DNA of 54,941 nt from Mesorhizobium sp. dw_380 (GTDB lineage Bacteria > Pseudomonadota > Alphaproteobacteria > Rhizobiales > Rhizobiaceae): positions 1-54,941 of the forward strand of contig NZ_JAFFIW010000040.1 of assembly GCF_018588885.1 (NCBI RefSeq). Reading direction: 5' to 3'. Under the pieces are notes generated by a model. The model was not told the origin of the DNA and ran no database searches. It worked only from the letters and a program-made list of their open reading frames with translations. This document shows, in pieces, positions 49,808 through 54,941 of the stretch. The first letter of the stretch is position 1; each line of letters opens with the position of its first letter. Position numbers and translations under genes: made by a program.

Positions 49808-50761
49808 CTACAGCGGGCCATCCAGGCAGCATTTTTTGAATTTCAGGCCGCTGCCACAGGGGCACGGATCGTTGCGCCCGACATCGCGCCAGGGATTGAC
49901 CACCGGTTCCGTCGGGCTCGCCCACGCCAGCGGCAAAGGCGGCTGCCAGTCCTCGTTTTCGTGGTTGTCATCTTCTTCCCCATGGCGGCACCAATCGAAC
50001 GCTTCAAGGACATCGTCGATATAGCCGAGATTGTTGCGCTTCAACCGCGCGATGTCGTTCGGCGCCTGCTCAGCCGCCCGCAGGTCCTCTTCGAAATGTC
50101 GGCGTTCAAGAACCCATGAGGGAATGCGGCCTTCATCCCAGGCGGCGTAGACGAGTGGCGCCAGGTCGCGCCACCCCAGCATGGCGATCGAATCGAGCCA
50201 ACCGACCCAAGCCTGGTCGTCAGCCAGTCTGTCAACGTGGAATTGCCGTAGGAAGAGGCGCATCCGGTTCTGTTCGATGCGGCCATCCCAGGTCAGAAAG
50301 GTTGCAGCCCCGAACAGCGCTTCGCGGATGAATTCGTCGACAGAGCGATCGGCGATGACGCCGAACAGCGCCTCTGCATCGCCATCGAATACGCCCGCGG
50401 CGATTTGCGAGAGGCTTTCGGTGATAACGTCACCAAGCAGACGATCCACTTCGTTTGCCGGGCGCCGCAGCAGGCGCAGCAAGGGCTGGCACGCTTGGCT
50501 ATCCCGAGCGGCGCCTAGAATGTACAGGCCTCTGAAGAGCAGCATCTGCTCGTCGTCCGACAAAGCCGCACCATCAGCCGCCCTTGCAAGGACCGCGCGC
50601 AACGCGGAACCGGATTCTTCGATCCTGATCGTGCACAGCCCGATTGCGAGATCCGGCACCTGCCGCTCGGTCGCTACAGCATGAAGGTAGTCTTCTATCG
50701 GGAACAGTTCGAAGTCGTCGCTGCCATTGCCGAGGAGTTTTTCCAAGTCTTCTTTCTTCAT
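49808..50761 (-). CDS. DUF1186 protein with C-terminal SEC-C zinc motif
   Basis: The 317-residue product has a helical repeat-like N-terminal part (ALRAVLARAADGAALSDDEQ to WRDLAPLVYAAWDEGRIPSW), matching DUF1186, an acidic linker (about 272-283, HGEEDDNHENED), and the SEC-C motif NDPCPCGSGLKFKKCC near the C-terminus (C-x-C-x8-C-C), which binds zinc as in SecA. Function unknown. The start is taken at the ATG at 50761 because an acidic KKEDLEKLLGN start follows; a longer in-frame extension has no support. It is convergent with recQ (39-base gap). Confidence 0.85.
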   Translation of the reverse strand: MKKEDLEKLLGNGSDDFELFPIEDYLHAVATERQVPDLAIGLCTIRIEESGSALRAVLARAADGAALSDDEQMLLFRGLYILGAARDSQACQPLLRLLRRPANEVDRLLGDVITESLSQIAAGVFDGDAEALFGVIADRSVDEFIREALFGAATFLTWDGRIEQNRMRLFLRQFHVDRLADDQAWVGWLDSIAMLGWRDLAPLVYAAWDEGRIPSWVLERRHFEEDLRAAEQAPNDIARLKRNNLGYIDDVLEAFDWCRHGEEDDNHENEDWQPPLPLAWASPTEPVVNPWRDVGRNDPCPCGSGLKFKKCCLDGPL

Positions 50762-50799
50762 GGTGCCTCGATCGTCAAAACTCACCGAAAATTCTACCC

Positions 50800-50839
50800 G
50801 AAACCATCCAGCTTTCAACGAAACTGTCCGGCTTTCAAC
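50800..50839. repeat. Two 20-base direct repeats upstream of the DUF1186 gene
   Basis: GAAACCATCCAGCTTTCAAC (50800-50819) is followed directly by GAAACTGTCCGGCTTTCAAC (50820-50839), 17 of 20 identical, with an exact two-helical-turn period. They lie 39-78 bases upstream of the gene read on the minus strand, a good place for a regulator working on the same face of DNA. Confidence 0.6.
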
Positions 50840-50889
50840 AGCGGACGCTAATATTCATGGTGCGTAAGCTTTAGTTACCTTCCGGTGAC

Positions 50890-50907
50890 TGTTGCCTGCA
50901 GGCAACA
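50890..50907. promoter_or_regulatory. 18-base perfect palindrome upstream of the autotransporter
   Basis: TGTTGCCTGCAGGCAACA is self-complementary over all 18 bases, 200 bases before the autotransporter start codon. The size and symmetry are those of a dimeric-regulator operator. The binding protein is unknown. No adjacent regulator gene is present in the window. Confidence 0.5.
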
Positions 50908-51108
50908 TGCTTGATGAAAAGCAGAATGGGGCGGGGACAACTCTTGCCCTCCATCATGGTTGGCCTCTCTATTGCTGGTGGCGCACGGATTCTCGTTCAA
51001 AGCCTTCATAATCATGATGAGACACGCCTTGGGTCGTTGCAGTCGGCGCACCTTGCCGATGTTGTTGTGCCGATAGGGCGCGCGACGGTCATTTCGTGAG
51101 GGCAAGGC

Positions 51109-54100
51109 ATGTCTGGCGTGACATTTCCGGGCGCGGCTCGTCGATCGGGCCGTGCGAAAGTTCTTCTTGCCACAACCTCCATGGCGGCTGTGCTGACGGC
51201 CTCACTGCCGGCGGCAGCCGACAGTACCTGGACTACCACCAATGGAAACTGGGGCGATTCGGCGAACTGGACTTCCGCCACGGTTCCCAATGCGGTCGGC
51301 GCAACCGCGACTTTCAACGCGGTCGTTCCCAACTGGAACTACGCCGCTGTACTGACCGGCGGTCCGTACACGGTCGGTACGCTAAACCTCGATAGTTCCA
51401 TCGCCAACAGCGGTTATAACTTGCAATCGGGCACACTGATCATGGAGGTCAGTTCAGGGTCGGCGGCGATCAATGTGCAGAGCATCAATTTCGCAGCCGA
51501 CTTTGCGACCACGGCAATACTGCAACTGAATTCCAATACGACGGTCACCACTGCCAGCTCCGCGGCACATCTGACGGTCGACGGCCTGGTCACTGGCACC
51601 GGCGCACTGACCGTGGCGGGTCCCGGTTCTGTCGTTCTCAATCACACCAACACCTACACCGGCGGAACCAATATCGCTGCCGGCGCGCTGCGTATCGGCG
51701 CCAGCGGGGCGCTCGGAACCGGCGATGTGACCTTCACCGGCAGCGGCACGCTCGGCGCGGATGCCACGGCGACGTTGGCGAACGACATCGTGATAAACGA
51801 TGGCGTGACCGCGACGTTCGGCGCGGCGGCGGGAAAGACGCTGACGCTGGATGGCTCTCTTGGCATCGGCGGCAGCGCGGGCATGAAGATCGGCTCCGCG
51901 ACGGACACCGGCACGGTGGTGTTCGCGCCGACGTCGGTGGGCTTCGGCCAACTTTTTAGCAATACCTATGAGGTGGCCGGCGGCACCTTACGCGTGGGTA
52001 GTCTCGCATTTAGCACCGGATTCCTCGCCGACGGAGTCTCGACGACGGTCGACAGCGGCGCCACGCTCGACCTAAACGGCTTCAATACCAGCGTGAACAC
52101 TCTCTTCGGCGGCGGCACGATCACAACCGGGGGTGCCACACTGAACCTGAGCGGAGGGAGCAACTTCGCTGGCGCCATCACCGGAGCCGGCGCGCTCCGC
52201 GTGTTTTGGGGCACGCAGATACTCACGGGCGCCAACACCTACACCGGCGGCACCACGATCGACACCCCGGGGACACTGCAGCTCGGCAACGGCGGCGCGG
52301 GCGGGTCGATCCTCGGCGACGTCAGCGATAATGGGGCGCTGATCTTCAACCGGTCGGACAGCTATACGTTCGCCGGCACTATTACCGGCACCGGCACAGT
52401 TTCGCAAAACGGCACCGGCACGACGATTCTCACCGGTACCAACACCTATTCGGGCGGGACGACGATCGCAGCCGGTGCACTGCAACTCGGCAATGGCGGC
52501 GCCGGCGGTTCGATCCTCGGCGACGTCACCGACAATGGGACGCTGATCTTCAACCGGTCGGACAGCTATACCTTCGCCGGCACCATCACCGGCACCGGCA
52601 CGCTCGCGCAAAACGGCGCCGGCACGACGACCCTCACCGGTGCCAACACCTATTCGGGCGGGACGACGATCGCTGCCGGCGCGCTGCGCATCGGCGCCGG
52701 CGGGGCGCTCGGAACCGGCAATGTGACCTTCACCGGCAACGGCACGCTCGGGGCGGATGCCACCGCGACATTGACCAACAAGGTCGCGATAAACGATGGC
52801 GTGACCGCGACGTTTGGCGCGGCGGCGGGACAGACACTGACGCTGAATACGCCGGATTTTGCCATCGGCAACGGCTCGGGCATCAAGTTCGGTTCCGTAA
52901 CGGACACGGGCACCGTGGTGTTCGCGCCGGCAGCGGGAACGTTCACCGGCGCTCTTTTCACCCAGACCTTTGAAGTGGTCGGCGGCACCTTGCGCGGCGG
53001 CAGTTCCGCCTTGGGCGGCTTGCTTGATGCCGGAGCCTCGACGACGATCAATGGCGGCGCCACGCTCGACATCAACGGCTTCAACACACGCGTGAACACG
53101 CTGCTTGGCAGCGGCACGGTCGCAACCGGCGGTGCGACACTGGGCCTGAGGGGGGCGAGCAACTTCGCCGGCGCCATCACGGGGACCGGCGCGCTCGATG
53201 TGGTTAGCGGCACCACGACACTTTCGGGCACCAACGCCTATACCGGCGGCACCACGATCGATGCCGGGGCCGCACTGCAGCTTGGCAATGGCGGGGCCGG
53301 CGGATTGATTGTCGGCGACGTGCTCGACAACGGCCTGCTGGCGTTCAACCGGTCTGACGCCTCCACCTTCGCCGGCGCGATCTCGGGAACCGGTTCTGTT
53401 GCGCAAAACGGCACCGGCACCACGATCCTTACCGGGGCCAGCACCTATACCGGCGGCACGGCAATCAATGGCGGAACGCTGCAGCTCGGCAATGGCGGGG
53501 CCGGCGGGTCGATCGTCGGCGACGTTGTCGACAACGGCCTGCTGGCGTTCAACCGGTCTGACGCCTACACCTTCGCCGGTGCGATCTCGGGAACCGGTTC
53601 TGTTGCGCAAAATGGCACCGGCATCACAATCCTTACCGGGACCAGCGCCTACACCGGCGGCACGACGATCTCAGCCGGCAGCCTGCAGCTCGGCGACACC
53701 GGCAATACCGGCAAAATCGTCGGCGCCGTGGTCAACAATGCCATTTTCGAAATCGTCAATGCGGACACGACAGGCATCACTTCGATCGCCAACAACGGCG
53801 CGACGAGCTTCTTCAACGCAACAAGCGCCGGCAGCGCCCACATCACCAACGATGGCGGCCTCGCCTTCTTCGACACCAGCACGGCCGGCGGCGCCCACAT
53901 CACCAACAATGGCGGCCTCGCCTTCACCAGCACCAGCACGGCCGGTAGCGCCAGCATCATCACCAACAGCGGCGGCCAGACCTATATAGCCGAGAGTGCC
54001 AGCGGCGGGACTGCCCGCTTCATCCTGAACGGCAGCGGGTTGCTGGATATTTCAGGGCTCACGACCGGCGGCACCACAGTCGGTTCGATCGAAGGTGACG

Positions 54101-54941
54101 GCAGTGTCTTTCTCGGCGCGAAGGATTTCGCGGTCGGCGGCAACAATCTCTCGACCATTTTTTCCGGCGTGATCCAGGACGGTGGTTTCTCTGGCGGCGC
54201 CGGCGGCTCGCTGACCAAGACCGGCACCGGCACGCTCGTTCTCTCCGGCACCAACACCTATACCGGCGCGACCACGATCGACGGCGGCGTGTTGGAGGTC
54301 GATGGCGCGATCACCAACTCATCGAGCGTGACCGTGAACGCCGGCGGCACCCTGACCGGCACCGGCCTTGTCGATCCTCCCAACACCGTGACCATCGCGT
54401 CCGGCGGCATGCTGGCGCCAGGCAATGGTACGCCGGGCACGTCGATGACGATATCGGGCGATCTCGCGTTCCAGTCCGGTGCGCAATATCTGGTGCAGCT
54501 CAATCCCGCGACCTCGTCGTTCGCCAACGTCACCGGCACGGCGACGCTCGGCGGCGCGACGGTGAATGCCGTCTACGCCAATGGCGGCTATGTCGCCAAG
54601 CAATACACCATATTGACCGCAGCCAGTGTCGATGGGCCCTTTGGCTCGCTGGTCAACACCAACCTGCCGTCCGGTTTCACGGCGGATTTGAGCTACGACA
54701 AAACGCACGCCTATCTCGATCTGTCGCTGGCGTTCATTCCGCCGCCAGGCGCGGGGCTTTCCGGCAACCAGCAAGCCGTCGGTGACGCCATCATCAACGC
54801 CTTCGACACCAATGGTAGCGTTCCGCTGGTGTTCGGCGGCCTGACGGCGGCGGGGCTTTCCCAGCTCTCCGGCGAGGTGGCGGCCGGTGCTGTCAATGCC
54901 GGCATCGACAGCGCCGACCAGTTCATCAACGCGCTCGATAT
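51109..54941 (+). CDS. Autotransporter adhesin, passenger with beta-strand repeats (partial, runs off the end)
   Basis: The reading frame is open from the ATG at 51109 to the window end, 1277 codons without a stop. The start is a signal sequence (about 1-37, KVLLATTSMAAVLTASLPAAA), followed by STWTTTNGNWGDSANWTSAT and many copies of the autotransporter-associated beta-strand motif NTYTGGTTI with GTLQLGNGGAGGSI. Passenger proteins of this type form a long beta-helix displayed outside the outer membrane. The last codons (GLSQLSGEVAAGAVNAGIDS) are the usual lead-in to the C-terminal beta-barrel, which should follow beyond 54941. Two-level repeats are described under findings. No frameshift was found at checked points (52231, 54241, 54901). 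Confidence 0.9.
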   Translation, partial: MSGVTFPGAARRSGRAKVLLATTSMAAVLTASLPAAADSTWTTTNGNWGDSANWTSATVPNAVGATATFNAVVPNWNYAAVLTGGPYTVGTLNLDSSIANSGYNLQSGTLIMEVSSGSAAINVQSINFAADFATTAILQLNSNTTVTTASSAAHLTVDGLVTGTGALTVAGPGSVVLNHTNTYTGGTNIAAGALRIGASGALGTGDVTFTGSGTLGADATATLANDIVINDGVTATFGAAAGKTLTLDGSLGIGGSAGMKIGSATDTGTVVFAPTSVGFGQLFSNTYEVAGGTLRVGSLAFSTGFLADGVSTTVDSGATLDLNGFNTSVNTLFGGGTITTGGATLNLSGGSNFAGAITGAGALRVFWGTQILTGANTYTGGTTIDTPGTLQLGNGGAGGSILGDVSDNGALIFNRSDSYTFAGTITGTGTVSQNGTGTTILTGTNTYSGGTTIAAGALQLGNGGAGGSILGDVTDNGTLIFNRSDSYTFAGTITGTGTLAQNGAGTTTLTGANTYSGGTTIAAGALRIGAGGALGTGNVTFTGNGTLGADATATLTNKVAINDGVTATFGAAAGQTLTLNTPDFAIGNGSGIKFGSVTDTGTVVFAPAAGTFTGALFTQTFEVVGGTLRGGSSALGGLLDAGASTTINGGATLDINGFNTRVNTLLGSGTVATGGATLGLRGASNFAGAITGTGALDVVSGTTTLSGTNAYTGGTTIDAGAALQLGNGGAGGLIVGDVLDNGLLAFNRSDASTFAGAISGTGSVAQNGTGTTILTGASTYTGGTAINGGTLQLGNGGAGGSIVGDVVDNGLLAFNRSDAYTFAGAISGTGSVAQNGTGITILTGTSAYTGGTTISAGSLQLGDTGNTGKIVGAVVNNAIFEIVNADTTGITSIANNGATSFFNATSAGSAHITNDGGLAFFDTSTAGGAHITNNGGLAFTSTSTAGSASIITNSGGQTYIAESASGGTARFILNGSGLLDISGLTTGGTTVGSIEGDGSVFLGAKDFAVGGNNLSTIFSGVIQDGGFSGGAGGSLTKTGTGTLVLSGTNTYTGATTIDGGVLEVDGAITNSSSVTVNAGGTLTGTGLVDPPNTVTIASGGMLAPGNGTPGTSMTISGDLAFQSGAQYLVQLNPATSSFANVTGTATLGGATVNAVYANGGYVAKQYTILTAASVDGPFGSLVNTNLPSGFTADLSYDKTHAYLDLSLAFIPPPGAGLSGNQQAVGDAIINAFDTNGSVPLVFGGLTAAGLSQLSGEVAAGAVNAGIDSADQFINALD
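51685..53670 (+). repeat. Nested coding repeats in the autotransporter passenger
   Basis: Two levels are visible. A module of about 996 bases starts at 51685 (GALRIGASGALGTGD) and again at 52681 (GALRIGAGGALGTGN). Each module includes a 590-base part and two shorter units with LQLGNGGAGGSI, FNRSD and TFAGTITGTG (around 52264-52640 and 53265-53650), about 180-200 bases each. The DNA is often above 90 percent identical between units, so recent duplication or gene conversion is likely. Confidence 0.8.

Larger units (their letters stand above)
50762..51108. other. Intergenic region upstream of the autotransporter gene
   Basis: This 347-base gap holds a 20-base tandem repeat (50800-50839) near the DUF1186 gene and an 18-base perfect palindrome (50890-50907). 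No gene with a credible ribosome site was seen. The start of the autotransporter gene follows GTGAGGGCAAGGC, a modest ribosome site. Confidence 0.55.

Noticed and set aside
50890..50907. Palindrome as a LuxR-type quorum-sensing box
   Set aside because: The CTG/CAG half sites of lux-type boxes are about 10 bases apart; here they overlap in CTGCAG, and no luxR or luxI gene is near.
50911..51099. 62-codon frame before the autotransporter gene
   Set aside because: No Shine-Dalgarno, low similarity to anything known, and the frame ends right before the real start codon; more likely a leader region.
52000..53610. Long frames on the minus strand opposite the autotransporter gene
   Set aside because: They are Val/Pro/Ala- or Arg/Gly-rich mirror frames of a repetitive high-G+C gene, without start signals.

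Overview
The window looks like chromosomal DNA of an alphaproteobacterium of the Hyphomicrobiales, most probably Mesorhizobium or a close relative. The grounds are high G+C, the order htpX-rsmB-heparinase-purH with a DUF1674 gene beside htpX, a stand-alone F1 ATP synthase operon atpHAGDC next to priA and an fsa-type transaldolase, leuS-lptE, a usg gene, and palindromic intergenic repeats typical of rhizobia. This assignment comes from recognition of proteins and gene order, not from a database search. No rRNA, tRNA, insertion sequence, phage or CRISPR array was seen.

Layout. 1-270: G-rich, repeat-like DNA downstream of purH. 271-6636: purH, a heparinase II/III family gene, rsmB and htpX on the minus strand, with a small monooxygenase-like gene opposite. 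6741-12021: a DUF1674/SDHAF4 gene, a HAD phosphatase, a transglutaminase-like protein, a TadG-like von Willebrand A protein, a 23-codon gene with its own signals, and a Cfa-like methyltransferase. 12222-15502: acs coupled to a MOSC gene, then usg. 15772-20709: two aldo/keto reductases around a divergent MFS/LysR pair, and an antitoxin with no toxin. 20812-31828: yggS, leuS-lptE, an FtsK without membrane segments, fsa, priA, an Asp/Glu-racemase-like gene and a small membrane protein. 32075-37273: atpHAGDC.

37322-46078 is a uronate-catabolism island: a fructuronate/mannonate-type reductase reading left, and on the right uxaC, a complete TRAP transporter (dctP-dctQ-dctM), a FadR-type GntR regulator, kduI, kduD and kdgF. 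TRAP would import uronates. UxaC and the reductase would handle saturated hexuronates. KdgF, KduI and KduD would take 4,5-unsaturated uronates from pectin-type polymers to 2-keto-3-deoxygluconate. The divergent promoter holds a 7-bp inverted repeat that is a good operator candidate.

46250-54941: an aldehyde dehydrogenase, recQ, a DUF1186/SEC-C protein, and the first 1277 codons of a very repetitive autotransporter adhesin that runs off the window end.

Most of the window is ordinary housekeeping DNA. I did not find a convincing undescribed multi-gene system. The items most worth a second look are the 23-codon gene at 10493-10564 with promoter, near-perfect Shine-Dalgarno and terminator; the heptamer-repeat hairpin between atpD and atpC; the nested duplication in the autotransporter passenger; and several strong palindromes upstream of genes (4123-4153, 18150-18166, 38908-38932, 50890-50907).
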